A stretch of DNA of 64,000 nt from Lysinibacillus odysseyi 34hs-1 = NBRC 100172. Lineage in GTDB: Bacteria > Bacillota > Bacilli > Bacillales_A > Planococcaceae. Position 1 is the stretch's first letter; every line of letters begins with the position of its first letter. This document shows, in pieces, positions 51,428 through 59,809 of this stretch. Both the position numbers and the translations under genes were made by a program. The notes below the pieces were generated by a model. That model worked only from the letters and a program-made list of their open reading frames with translations, did no database searches and had not been told where the DNA came from. The stretch is from positions 186,001 to 250,000 of the forward strand of contig NZ_BCVX01000008.1 in the NCBI RefSeq assembly GCF_001591965.1, given 5' to 3'.

Positions 51428-53083
51428 TTAAAAACTCATAGTCTTGAATGTTTTCCTGAAATTTTCTTTCGTGATCCCTTGTTGTTCAACTAATAGCTGG
51501 TCGTGCTGCAGCGCATGCAGCAACGCAAAAAAGCCGTCAGTTTTTCTTAACTCCGGCTCAATCTTTTCATATGTGATATTTCCTTTACCATCACGCTTTA
51601 CATAGGTATTCCACGTATACCAGCGCATTAGCAAGTCGTCCCCCCATAGAATCTTTTCATGGGCGAACATTTCTTCCACAATCGGTTCTAGCTTTGTGTG
51701 AGTAATCACGCCGTTTATTGATTTTTCGAGCGGCAATCCATACTCATCAAACTTGCTTTGCAAATGGTTAAAACGAACCCGGTCAGCTGCGATTGTTTTG
51801 ATGTAATATTTCTTCGATTGTTCCAGGAACCAATCAGCAATATACTCCGGTTTATTTGTCTCGTCGTGGATGATTGTTGCCAGTCCCTGCTTTACCGCCA
51901 GATCAATATCCACCTTAAAATCATATAATTTCAAACTGCGCTGATTAATAAATGTATGGTGGATCCAGTGCCGTTTGCCGTTTGCTTTAAATAGCAATCC
52001 TACACCCACAAAGTCGCGAATGTCTGCATAGTCAATGCCGCCAACACACTCAAAGCCTGTGAGATCCGGCAAGGGTTTACTTGCTGCTACAATCTTTGGC
52101 CAATCCGTAACACCGTTAGCAGAAAGCAAAAATGGAATATTCATGCGCTTTGTTAGAAATTCAATTTTTAACGACGGGCGAGTTTTTAAATTGTTGTACT
52201 CGAGCTGCATTTCACTTTTTAAATGTGGAAGAAAATTGATGCCGGGGTTTGCTTTCTCCCACATCTTCACATCGTGCATTTCCTCTTCATCTTCAATGTG
52301 CGCCAAAAAAGGAAACATGCGAGAATCAGGAAGCTCCCCTTTTAATATCATTTCTGCTTCCGCTTTAAAATCGTCGAGGACTCCGCCGCGAACATATCCA
52401 TCTGTGGTAATGTAAATCCTTCTGGCCAGTGGAACTTTACCCAGGGCCGAAGTGAAAACTTTGATATTGTCATACGATTCATATTCGTGTACCTCATCAA
52501 AAATAATAGCACCTGGGCGCAGACCATCTTTTGTTTTTGCGTTGTTCGTATGGTATTCCAATTTTGATCTGCTCTTCAAATGGCTGATTTCCATCTTTGT
52601 CCACTTGAAATGTTTTTTCATTTTCGTTTTATTATCTTCAAGAATATTGTACACATCATCAAACGACGTTTTCGCTTGCTTTTCGGAAGTTGCAACAATA
52701 TCAACGTTATAGCCTCGAATACCTTGTTTGGCAATAAAGTATTTTGATATGGCTGCAATAAATCCGTTTTTGCCGGCACCGCGTCCCCATAATAAAAAGA
52801 ACTCATTAAACACTAGGGTCCCGTCATCATAAAACAATCCGACCATACAAGCTAAAACAAATAGCTGGGCTGGATATAGTTCAAACGGAAAATAGCGTTC
52901 AATAAATTCTTTTGCTTCGGTTATCTTGTTTATATCTATTATTACATTATCTTGCTGCAGCTTTCTTTCAACCAGATTGACAAGAAGTTTTACATCTTCG
53001 GGCACAATGTACTTGCCGGTTCTAACGCCATCGATATAGTCATCGATAAATGGATGGTAACTATAACTCGTCATCGTCATCAT
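51428..53083 (-). CDS. terL: terminase large subunit
   Basis: 551 residues. N-terminal ATPase with Walker A GRGAGKNGF and Walker B IIFDEVHEYE; C-terminal RNase H-like nuclease with GGIDYADIRDFVGVG. Translocates and cuts DNA at packaging. Start ATG-ATG overlaps the TerS 3' end by 23 bases. Confidence 0.96.
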   Translation of the reverse strand: MMTMTSYSYHPFIDDYIDGVRTGKYIVPEDVKLLVNLVERKLQQDNVIIDINKITEAKEFIERYFPFELYPAQLFVLACMVGLFYDDGTLVFNEFFLLWGRGAGKNGFIAAISKYFIAKQGIRGYNVDIVATSEKQAKTSFDDVYNILEDNKTKMKKHFKWTKMEISHLKSRSKLEYHTNNAKTKDGLRPGAIIFDEVHEYESYDNIKVFTSALGKVPLARRIYITTDGYVRGGVLDDFKAEAEMILKGELPDSRMFPFLAHIEDEEEMHDVKMWEKANPGINFLPHLKSEMQLEYNNLKTRPSLKIEFLTKRMNIPFLLSANGVTDWPKIVAASKPLPDLTGFECVGGIDYADIRDFVGVGLLFKANGKRHWIHHTFINQRSLKLYDFKVDIDLAVKQGLATIIHDETNKPEYIADWFLEQSKKYYIKTIAADRVRFNHLQSKFDEYGLPLEKSINGVITHTKLEPIVEEMFAHEKILWGDDLLMRWYTWNTYVKRDGKGNITYEKIEPELRKTDGFFALLHALQHDQLLVEQQGITKENFRKTFKTMSF

Positions 53084-53567
53084 CGACTATCACTTCTATA
53101 TCTGTTGCCTTTAATCCAAGTTCAGCAAGTATTTTTAACATCTGGCCGTTTGTTTTATTCAGCTCACCAACACTATCATTCTTCTTTTTACCGTGCATCC
53201 CAGGGACAGTGACCCCTCGATTGTTAATATCCTCAATGAGCATATTCTTTACATCCCACAATGCCATATAATCATCAACCAAATTCATGAAGTAGGATTG
53301 AGTAACCCCTTTTTCCTGCAGCTGCTCCTTTAGATCCTTTTCAATGATGGCCCGTAGCTTATTCTTGTTATGAATAACCTCAACAGAAAGGTGGGCTTCG
53401 ATAACTTCTTCCTGCACACTTTCGCGTGACAATCTTTCTTTTTTCTCTTTCCACCGGTGCCGTTTATACCAGGACTTTACTGTATCGATTTTGACATTGT
53501 ATTTTTCTGCAATGTCTTTGTATTTCATGCCATTCAGCCAATCCTTAAATGCTTTTTCATGTGCCAT
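53061..53567 (-). CDS. terS: terminase small subunit
   Basis: 168 residues. N-terminal HTH (KDWLNGMKYKDIAEKYNVK and DTVKSWYKRHRWKEKK), helical oligomerisation region, and an acidic C-terminus (DDDDDEL). Recognises the packaging site, probably the hairpin region just upstream. Confidence 0.92.
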   Translation of the reverse strand: MAHEKAFKDWLNGMKYKDIAEKYNVKIDTVKSWYKRHRWKEKKERLSRESVQEEVIEAHLSVEVIHNKNKLRAIIEKDLKEQLQEKGVTQSYFMNLVDDYMALWDVKNMLIEDINNRGVTVPGMHGKKKNDSVGELNKTNGQMLKILAELGLKATDIEVIVDDDDDEL

Positions 53568-53654
53568 CCGCCATCACCGCCCACTTTTCTGCATGAATAT
53601 TTATGCATTTAATTTTTGTGTGCACTTCCTCGCGCGAAAAAATTAAAAAATATT

Positions 53655-53722
53655 TTCTCCGAGGTACCCCCTGCGTTGAACCGGGTCCTTAAAAAAGTCG
53701 AAACTTTTGACCCGGGGGTGTG
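53655..53722. other. candidate cos/packaging site
   Basis: Perfect 7-base inverted repeat CCGGGTC (53681-53687) and GACCCGG (53709-53715) enclosing an inner AAAGT / ACTTT repeat, bordered by TACCCCC on one side and GGGGGTG on the other. It lies exactly between the HNH-side genes and TerS, where cos sites of HNH-encoding siphoviruses sit. Confidence 0.55.
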
Positions 53723-53723
53723 T

Positions 53724-54032
53724 TCACTTCACATACTTCAAATGTTTACCGGCAAAATCAACGATGTAGAATACTTCTTCCTCGCTGATTTTCAATGATT
53801 GACATACGTTCTTCAGAACATTCTCGTCCTGTAATCCCTTTAGGACTTTCTCAACCGTCATGTGCTTGCACCTTCGAGTATTCACCCTGTCTCGGATCTG
53901 CTGATAAAGATAATAAGCGTGACGTGTAAAAGCGTTCAGCATATCTCGCTCATACCAGCCACGATAATCATTACCGATTGCTTCATCTATCTTTTTCGGA
54001 TCGAATACCCATGCTCCATCTGTTAGATTCAT
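53724..54032 (-). CDS. hypothetical phage protein, 102 residues
   Basis: From MNLTDGAWVFDPKK (ATG 54032, AGGAGCGATGGTGAT before). Helical protein with DYRGWYERDMLNAFTRHAYYLY and a C-terminal EEEVFYIVDFAGKHLKYVK. Unknown family; near the packaging genes. Confidence 0.6.
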   Translation of the reverse strand: MNLTDGAWVFDPKKIDEAIGNDYRGWYERDMLNAFTRHAYYLYQQIRDRVNTRRCKHMTVEKVLKGLQDENVLKNVCQSLKISEEEVFYIVDFAGKHLKYVK

Positions 54033-54033
54033 A

Positions 54034-54366
54034 TCACCATCGCTCCTCATTCGTGAATACTTGCTTGCGTTCATTTGGTTTCCGATCATGGATTTCATTA
54101 TGGCAGCTGATACATAAACACATAAGATTGCTGAGTGTCAGCGATAAATGCGGATGAGTAAGGATTTCCTTCAAGTGATGGACATTCTCTGCCTTATGAT
54201 AGCGCCCTTTCTTTTTGCACATCTGGCATTCATGGTTGTCCCGTTTCAAGGCGACCAATCGCAGCGTCATCCACTCGCGCGATTTATAGAACCTCATAAG
54301 TTGCCGTTGTGCGATGAAGTTAGTAAGCTCTTGCATACGTTCTGGTGAAATTTTCATTGCTAACAT
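54034..54366 (-). CDS. HNH endonuclease
   Basis: 110 residues. Zinc motif C-x2-C (CQMCKKKGRY), the HNH core AENVHHLKEILTHPHLSLTLSN split for description, and C-x2-C with final His (CLCISCHNEIH). Phages with HNH beside TerS need it for cos cleavage and packaging. Confidence 0.92.
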   Translation of the reverse strand: MLAMKISPERMQELTNFIAQRQLMRFYKSREWMTLRLVALKRDNHECQMCKKKGRYHKAENVHHLKEILTHPHLSLTLSNLMCLCISCHNEIHDRKPNERKQVFTNEERW

Positions 54367-54737
54367 CCACCTAATTTTTCGATGGCTTTGGTAAGCTCTG
54401 CTGCTTCCTTGAATAACTTTTCAACCTTCATTTCTCTTTCAGATAAATTACTTTTAATGTGTGCTATTTCCTCATGCAGGAAATCGATTGACTCATAAAT
54501 TCTTTCGCGTGTTTCTTTGAAAAGTTGAATAGCCGCATTCATATTTGTTTCACCTTCCCACAACCCACCGAACAATTCATATCGATTATCTGAGGACATT
54601 TCGTTAAAATGGTACTCCATTATTTCTTCAAAGATAAATTTGAAATAAGGGTTTGAATCGCCTGCTGTCTTACGTATAATGAATTCCTTTTTCATCTCTT
54701 CTAATTGTTGCGTCATAAAAGCATCCATTTGATTCAC
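54360..54737 (-). CDS. hypothetical phage protein with coiled coil, 125 residues
   Basis: C-terminal coiled coil (about 75-122, SIDFLHEEIAHIKSNLSERE). Central acidic YHFNEMSSDNRYELFGGLWEGE. Unknown family. Its stop overlaps the start region of HNH, so it belongs to the same unit. Confidence 0.6.
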   Translation of the reverse strand: MNQMDAFMTQQLEEMKKEFIIRKTAGDSNPYFKFIFEEIMEYHFNEMSSDNRYELFGGLWEGETNMNAAIQLFKETRERIYESIDFLHEEIAHIKSNLSEREMKVEKLFKEAAELTKAIEKLGGC

Positions 54738-54811
54738 GCCTTTAATTTATTGAATGAAATTTTATTTCCTGGACAAAATACAAAGACAATTACATAAGGC
54801 AGGTGATAGCT

Positions 54812-54883
54812 ATGCAGATAATTAAATTCACTCGTCTCGAGTTGTGTTTAATTTGTTTGGTTGTGTACTTATTGCTTAATTAA
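54812..54883 (+). CDS. putative 23-residue hydrophobic peptide
   Basis: MQIIKFTRLELCLICLVVYLLLN, one membrane-spanning stretch at the C-terminus; described as 23 residues with AGGTGATAGCT placed correctly before the ATG. It lies alone in a gene-poor 680-base gap between phage genes on the opposite strand. Size and shape are like type I toxins or small membrane peptides. Expression is unproven. Confidence 0.45.
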   Translation: MQIIKFTRLELCLICLVVYLLLN

Positions 54884-54985
54884 TTTTGTCGGCTATTTTC
54901 AATCAACCACTTTTGGGTTATCAGATACTCAGAAGTGATTGACAGGATTAAAATTAATTAAATTAAAACTCCTGCCACATTTCAT

Positions 54986-55042
54986 ACATAAGAAAAAGCC
55001 ACACAATCCCTTTGCGTGACTTTTGGCTTTTATTTAAAAAGA
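54986..55042. terminator. terminator-like hairpin
   Basis: AAAAAGCC(A)...(T)GGCTTTT stem with a long loop, in the gene-poor gap. Confidence 0.5.
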
Positions 55043-55071
55043 ACACTGTATTGACATTCACTCGCTAACAT

Positions 55072-55203
55072 CTATCGACTATCACCTAATGCGATAATTG
55101 TTTCTCTTGGCTCTTCGTAATCGTTTCGGACTATTCTTCCTTTAATTCTTTTGCTTGTATCATAATGAAAGCATACATCTACTAAATTCCCTACACGTGG
55201 ACC
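55072..55203 (-). pseudogene. remnant of a small phage protein
   Basis: The frame reads VGNLVDVCFHYDTSKRIKGR then IVRNDYEEPRETIIALGD before stop. This looks like a true small beta protein of the kind found in Bacillales phages, but a stop codon lies directly before it and no start is available, and the end is cut short. Probably a frameshifted remnant. Confidence 0.55.
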
Positions 55204-55413
55204 TTACTTTGGAAAAGTATCATAACTAACGTTTTAATGTGCTCCCACCTTTTCTCTCTCCCTCTCTCTATTTGCCTTCTTCGCATAGTTTATAATTAAT
55301 TAAATTAAATGTTGGTTATTACATAAGAAAAAGCCCTATCCAAACGGATAAGACTTCGCTGAGAATATTCTTAATAATCACAATATACCCTGTTTATAAT
55401 TTTTCTTAGTATT

Positions 55414-56127
55414 TCAACGCTTTCTCTTACCTTTTTTTCTTAAACGTCGGTTAGTTCTTTCAGCAGGAGCTGTATGAGGCTTTTCTTCAACAGATTTAAC
55501 TCTAGTAATTGCAGACTCAATTGCATTAGTAAGAAACACTTGAAATAAATTATAAACGTAGCTTTTCACTTCTATCATGAAGTTGATTAGTACAGTTACA
55601 TACATACTTATTAAAATTGCTGCTACAATTTCATTGGTGGTCTCAGCAAAAAAGGGATTTGACCAATCTGCTGGTAAATACTTAAATACAACTAATAGAA
55701 TGAAATTAATTATAATCAGTGATAAATAAGAACATATGACACCAAAAAAATAGAGATTATAAATAGCAAATTTTGAGATCTTATCTTCTCCTTCATTCAC
55801 TACGGTTAACATATTTGTAATGGTGTTCTCATTTGCTAAAGCTTGAAAAATTGCATAGCCAGTGATAAGTACGGCAAATATTGGTATTATGACCGTGTTA
55901 ACATTTACTGTTAAATCTGAAATGATTGATATAGCAGGAGTTTTTTGAAAGACTATACGGAATAATACATAAAAACAGAAAAGAAATAAAAAAATGAGGA
56001 AAATCGCCCTTTTTTTTGATATCTTCATGTTTCTTTTAATGCTTTCTTTAAAAAGCGCTGTAGAATTTAACTTTTTTAATTCTAGTAAATTTAGGGCATT
56101 GTTAACCAACTTATCTTTGTTGCTCAT
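55414..56127 (-). CDS. four-TM membrane protein, second gene of accessory module
   Basis: 237 residues. Four hydrophobic helices (about 37-58, 66-92, 120-150 and 163-190), a Lys-rich N-terminus and a very basic C-terminus (RTNRRLRKKGKRKR). AAAGGTGGTATA precedes the ATG. It is 22 bases after the 312-residue gene and shares its promoter. The module is AT-rich and interrupts the phage gene order. The pairing of a soluble and a 4-TM protein resembles the layout of antiphage modules such as Kiwa, but no homology is claimed. Confidence 0.7.
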   Translation of the reverse strand: MSNKDKLVNNALNLLELKKLNSTALFKESIKRNMKISKKRAIFLIFLFLFCFYVLFRIVFQKTPAISIISDLTVNVNTVIIPIFAVLITGYAIFQALANENTITNMLTVVNEGEDKISKFAIYNLYFFGVICSYLSLIIINFILLVVFKYLPADWSNPFFAETTNEIVAAILISMYVTVLINFMIEVKSYVYNLFQVFLTNAIESAITRVKSVEEKPHTAPAERTNRRLRKKGKRKR

Positions 56128-56149
56128 TATACCACCTTTATCTATTTTA

Positions 56150-57088
56150 TTATTTGAACAGCTTTTTATAATGTTTCTCTAACTTATCATAAAACCTATT
56201 ATAAATAGATCTGTTTTCCTGGCTTACTTCGTTGAATTCAGGATTATTTATTACCTTCCCTGTAATTGTATCAATGTTTTTCCCAAAAGATTCAGTTTCA
56301 TCCACTTGAATTTTCATTACTTCGGTAAATGAACCATCCTTTAGCGTACCAGTTGTTCCGTTACTATATTCAACTTTTATTGTAGGTTTCATTAAACCTT
56401 TTGTATCTTCAATAACCTTTGCCACATTATCTTTATCAGTCGGCGTATTAAAGCTAACTGATCCCGTCTTGCTTCCCAAGCTTTTAAGCGTTTCTGTTAA
56501 ATGGTCTACGGTTTCATTATCCATAATATCTCCATTTAACGGATAAAATCTTAACGTAACATTATTTATTTTTTTTACTTTTTTTAATTCCTCTAATATT
56601 GCGCCCTGAAACGGAATAGCTACTACATTGAGTAATACCTGAGGAATTTTCTCTTCATCTTTTAATTCAGAATTCTTTACACTAACATAATTTTTTAATA
56701 CATCTCTTGCTAAAGTCGCAAAATTGGAAAGTGTAGGACTTCCTTTTTGGTTTTTAACTAAGACCATTCGGTGGTTTTGCAAATTAATAACAAAATAAGA
56801 ATATGGATCTGAAGGATAATTTTCATTAGTCTTAATTAGTTGTCCATCAACGTATCTGGATTTTACCTCTAATGTAGTTCTTTTAACAATTAATCCTGCT
56901 AATGCAAACTCGCCTTGTGCATTAGTCAATTTGACATTTTCAAAAAAAAACTTTTTTGGTTTACCCTTTGATTCTTGAGTAAATGCTGGAAGAATTACAT
57001 CGAAAAAATGATTTAACATAGGTTCATGTTTCTTTCCGAAAGTACAGTTAAAATTCGCTATGAATGCTTGTTTAGTTTCTGTTGTCAT
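56150..57088 (-). CDS. 312-residue soluble protein, first gene of accessory module
   Basis: Cytosolic, Lys/Asn-rich. N-terminal beta-rich half with FFFENVKLTNAQGEFALAG and YPSDPYSYFVINLQNHRMVLV, then GSPTLSNFATLARDVLKNYV; C-terminal half with VSFNTPTDKDNVAKVI and acidic/basic helical end. The N-terminal cadence recalls DUF4747-type proteins, weakly. No nuclease motif is visible. AAGGAG lies at a good distance before the ATG. Own promoter upstream. Likely lysogeny-expressed cargo; a phage-exclusion role is inference. Confidence 0.7.
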   Translation of the reverse strand: MTTETKQAFIANFNCTFGKKHEPMLNHFFDVILPAFTQESKGKPKKFFFENVKLTNAQGEFALAGLIVKRTTLEVKSRYVDGQLIKTNENYPSDPYSYFVINLQNHRMVLVKNQKGSPTLSNFATLARDVLKNYVSVKNSELKDEEKIPQVLLNVVAIPFQGAILEELKKVKKINNVTLRFYPLNGDIMDNETVDHLTETLKSLGSKTGSVSFNTPTDKDNVAKVIEDTKGLMKPTIKVEYSNGTTGTLKDGSFTEVMKIQVDETESFGKNIDTITGKVINNPEFNEVSQENRSIYNRFYDKLEKHYKKLFK

Positions 57089-57123
57089 ATATATACTCCT
57101 TAATGTTTACAATATTACTCTCC

Positions 57124-57152
57124 ATTATACAATATTTGTAATAACAGGTAAA
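57124..57152 (-). promoter_or_regulatory. promoter of the accessory module
   Basis: Leftward TTTACC (57152-57147), 17-base spacer, perfect TATAAT (57129-57124), about 30 bases before the start codon region. Gives expression independent of the phage late operon. Confidence 0.7.
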
Positions 57153-57297
57153 CCTAAAGTACTAAGAGAACATTTACTTTGTCTATTTCAAGCTGCTTGG
57201 ACGCCCCATTTACTTCCATATTATATTCCCCCATTCCATATTGCTTATAAGATTATAATAACACAAAAGAGAACGTTTGTTCCTTTTTAACCATAAT

Positions 57298-57338
57298 AAA
57301 AGGCCGCTATCTGTTTTAGAAACAGCGACCTTCACGAA
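57298..57338 (-). terminator. terminator after the ArpU-like gene
   Basis: Leftward stem AAGGTCGCT...AGCGGCCTTTT with TTATT tail. Confidence 0.75.
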
Positions 57339-57353
57339 AGGAGGATATTTACA

Positions 57354-57410
57354 ATGGCAACCGTAACGCCCGCATTAGCTACACCAAGAAATATCATACT
57401 CTCATATTAG
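57354..57410 (+). CDS. putative 18-residue peptide
   Basis: MATVTPALATPRNIILSY, preceded by AAAGGAGG with a nine-base spacing, an unusually good ribosome site. Followed by a stop and no other gene on that strand. It may be a leader or small peptide; expression unproven. Confidence 0.4.
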   Translation: MATVTPALATPRNIILSY

Positions 57411-57450
57411 CATCTTCATAATGCCCTTGTGTTGCCCTTTTTCTGCCCTG

Positions 57451-57978
57451 CTACTCTATCTTTATACCATATACACCAAACAATAAAACGGCCAGCCGCT
57501 CCGTTACACTATCCAGTACTTTATAAATACTGCGATTGTTCATCCGATAAAGCTCTGCGATCTGTTCTATTGTTAATCCGTCCATATAACGTTTTTTCAA
57601 AATGTTATAATAGCGGGTATTGTTCTCATCCTGATAAATGTATTCTAGGGTTGCCAGTGCCCTGTCGATGTATTGGACCATGGCAATTGTTCTCTGTGAA
57701 GTTTCCTTAATCGAACTGACGATATCTTCACCAAACTCAATCAAATTAATAATGTTTTCGTTTTCCCTAATAGCGATTTTCGGTACAGATGCTTTGGCGC
57801 GGTTGTCTATCTTATCGACATATGACTTAAACTCTCGGTAATGTTTCAGCAATAATTTGGCATTGTGTAACCTCTTGCTGCGCTCTTTTTCATATACTTT
57901 TCCTTTTTGCTCTTCATATGCCGCCACCGCATGTCTAGCTGCAACCTCCGCTACTCGATCTATTGTTTGCTGGTCCAC
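57451..57978 (-). CDS. ArpU/RinA-like phage late transcription regulator
   Basis: 175 residues. N-terminal helical region and a C-terminal sigma-like HTH (LKKRYMDGLTIEQIAELYRM and RSIYKVLDSVTERL). Position at the end of the early operon matches the ArpU/RinA family that turn on late phage genes. Confidence 0.85.
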   Translation of the reverse strand: MDQQTIDRVAEVAARHAVAAYEEQKGKVYEKERSKRLHNAKLLLKHYREFKSYVDKIDNRAKASVPKIAIRENENIINLIEFGEDIVSSIKETSQRTIAMVQYIDRALATLEYIYQDENNTRYYNILKKRYMDGLTIEQIAELYRMNNRSIYKVLDSVTERLAVLLFGVYGIKIE

Positions 57979-58005
57979 AAGAACACCTCTTTTATGCTTT
58001 TATTT

Positions 58006-58275
58006 TTAAAACGGCAATTCTACATTCGCGACACTGAAATTTTGCAATGAAACATCCAGCGCATTAAGACTACCTTTCTCGAATCCTTGTTCATATAATT
58101 TTTGCTTACAAGCTTTCAAGTGACAGTCTACATGAAGATGGAAATTAACGTGCGCTCCATCTTCTTTTCCCGTTACATAAATCGCTTGGGTTCCTTTTTC
58201 AATGGCCGCCCCACATCCAAAACACTCATGATTTCTGCGTGTAGTTACCTTACGCTTTTTAGTTAATTCTAGCAT
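58006..58275 (-). CDS. small zinc-ribbon phage protein, 89 residues
   Basis: From MLELTKKRKV. C-x2-C (HECFGCGAAI) and a later H-x4-C pair (LHVDCHLKAC) suggest one zinc site. GGAGAAACTTCTCAC precedes the ATG at 58275. Unknown role. Confidence 0.65.
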   Translation of the reverse strand: MLELTKKRKVTTRRNHECFGCGAAIEKGTQAIYVTGKEDGAHVNFHLHVDCHLKACKQKLYEQGFEKGSLNALDVSLQNFSVANVELPF

Positions 58276-58309
58276 GTGAGAAGTTTCTCCTTTCAACACA
58301 TAATTCTCG

Positions 58310-58651
58310 TTATGCTGAGTAAATTCCCTTCAAACGTCCAACTTCTGATTTAACAATCTGCACTATTCTTTTGCCCTCTGATTTATCAATAAGCAAGACA
58401 TCTTCCATATCACAAGCATAAAAATTAATTGTGTCGTAAAGCCATTCGCTAACCATTTGGTCTAGGTCTTCTAAATAAACATCTTTTAGGTCTTCTTTAC
58501 TCCAGTTAGTCCATTCAAAGAATTTTTTCATTGTTACTTCGAATTCACGCAATTCACCGAATTCGCTTTCCGTAAATGGTCTACCGCAACACTTACATTC
58601 ATTTTGCTTTTTGCGGTACTTAACGATTATAGGTTCTTTATTAATATCCAT
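58310..58651 (-). CDS. hypothetical phage protein, 113 residues
   Basis: N-terminal C-x-C-C (NECKCCGRPF), possibly half a zinc ribbon; the remainder is acidic and helical with WTNWSKEDLKDVYLEDLDQM and RIVQIVKSEVGRLKGIYSA. AAAAGGAGAGAATGAG precedes the ATG. Family unknown. Confidence 0.6.
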   Translation of the reverse strand: MDINKEPIIVKYRKKQNECKCCGRPFTESEFGELREFEVTMKKFFEWTNWSKEDLKDVYLEDLDQMVSEWLYDTINFYACDMEDVLLIDKSEGKRIVQIVKSEVGRLKGIYSA

Positions 58652-58682
58652 CTCATTCTCTCCTTTTACTAAACAAAATGTT

Positions 58683-58820
58683 TCACTTAATTACTACTGA
58701 AAATTGGTCAATCATTGTGATATCGGGTTTTTCACCGTGTTGGACATTTATAGAAATGTCTATTTCTTTATCTTTATCACGCACATTATTAAGCCGCTCA
58801 ATCAATTCATTTATAGTCAT
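58683..58820 (-). CDS. small phage protein, 45 residues
   Basis: From MTINELIERLNNVRDKDKEI (ATG 58820) with AAGGAGGAACAAGTA before it; the longer frame to 58880 has no such site. It ends IDQFSVVIK. Unknown function. Confidence 0.6.
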   Translation of the reverse strand: MTINELIERLNNVRDKDKEIDISINVQHGEKPDITMIDQFSVVIK

Positions 58821-58854
58821 TACTTGTTCCTCCTTCATCCGCATTTTGTTTCTT

Positions 58855-59253
58855 TTACTGCACAAAAAGCTCGTCCGCAAATTCTCCTGTTATCGTAATT
58901 GTCTTAACTGATGAGGTACCCCTTGCGACACATTTACGCTCAATACGCTCTATTAATTTAAAATCAACGCCTGGACCTGAGTTGTACAGTTCCTTTAGTC
59001 CATTAAATTGATAAGCTAACGTTTTCCCTTCGTTCTTATCGATATTTTTCTTTGCCTTTGCTAAAACAAGTTTACTTGAGATGGAACTTGTTATTAAAAG
59101 GCCTGTTGTTAAATCACTCGCTATCCAAATATCGTATTGATCAACTGGACGGTGTATTGCAATAAATACACCTTTATGTTCATGTATTTCTTTCACCGTA
59201 ACCTCTCTTTGAATACGCCCCCAACCACCTAAACATTGCACTAGTAATTTCAT
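58855..59253 (-). CDS. hypothetical phage protein, 132 residues
   Basis: Alpha/beta soluble protein with LVQCLGGWGRIQREVTVKE and a C-terminal SVKTITITGEFADELFVQ. AATGGAGATGAG precedes the ATG. Unknown family; early-operon position. Confidence 0.6.
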   Translation of the reverse strand: MKLLVQCLGGWGRIQREVTVKEIHEHKGVFIAIHRPVDQYDIWIASDLTTGLLITSSISSKLVLAKAKKNIDKNEGKTLAYQFNGLKELYNSGPGVDFKLIERIERKCVARGTSSVKTITITGEFADELFVQ

Positions 59254-59276
59254 AATCTCATCTCCATTTCTATCAA

Positions 59277-59636
59277 TTAAACTCTTTGAAAGTGTTTTTC
59301 TAGCACATCCTCACTGATTTCAAGCCACGTAATCTTTTCACCGGCACGTCCAGACAAATTTTCCAAATGAACAGGATTCAACCCGCGCGTTTTACTTTCA
59401 TCTCGGCACCATTTTGTACCGCCCGCCACCATCACTTTTTCTCCTGTTTCCTTATCGGTATAAATCGAAATAGGAAATGGAGAAAGACACATATACATAT
59501 AGAGTTCTTTAGGTTTTTCTTTACCTGGTGCTTCTGCAGCATTTTCACACCCCTCGCTGCAAAAGCGGAAATAAAAGAAAGAAGTAGAATCATTCGGATC
59601 AAAACTTTTACGGCATGTTTCGCAGATACGTTCCAA
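59277..59636 (-). CDS. zinc-finger phage protein, 119 residues
   Basis: C-x2-C (RICETCRKSF) and FRFCSEGCENA make one zinc ribbon; then an alpha/beta part with PFPISIYTDKETGEKVMV and DVLEKHFQRV. TTG start at 59636 with GAGGGGATGTAA before it. Role unknown. Confidence 0.65.
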   Translation of the reverse strand: MERICETCRKSFDPNDSTSFFYFRFCSEGCENAAEAPGKEKPKELYMYMCLSPFPISIYTDKETGEKVMVAGGTKWCRDESKTRGLNPVHLENLSGRAGEKITWLEISEDVLEKHFQRV

Positions 59637-59798
59637 TTACATCCCCTCATCCTGCATAATTTGTTCTATCAATGTTTTTTTAATCGAGAAGGGGTACCCA
59701 TCGGAAATACGTGATAACTGTACCTCTTCATTCTCTATCCCGTTGTAGCGGTACCCATTGCCTTCCGCCCATTTATTAATGCGTTCTTCAAAATCCAC
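59637..59798 (-). CDS. small phage protein, 53 residues
   Basis: GTG start at 59798 with AAGGGGTGATTGT before it. The product starts MDFEERINKWAEGNGYRYNG and ends LIEQIMQDEGM. Its stop meets the next start. Translation pattern and position show a real short gene between RecU and the zinc-finger protein. Confidence 0.7.
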   Translation of the reverse strand: MDFEERINKWAEGNGYRYNGIENEEVQLSRISDGYPFSIKKTLIEQIMQDEGM

Positions 59799-59809
59799 AC
59801 AATCACCCC

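Larger units (their letters stand above)
54884..55413. other. gene-poor region with decayed sequence
   Basis: Holds two similar terminator-like pieces (ACATAAGAAAAAGCC at about 54986 and 55322) and the gene remnant at 55072-55203. No intact gene seen. Confidence 0.55.
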
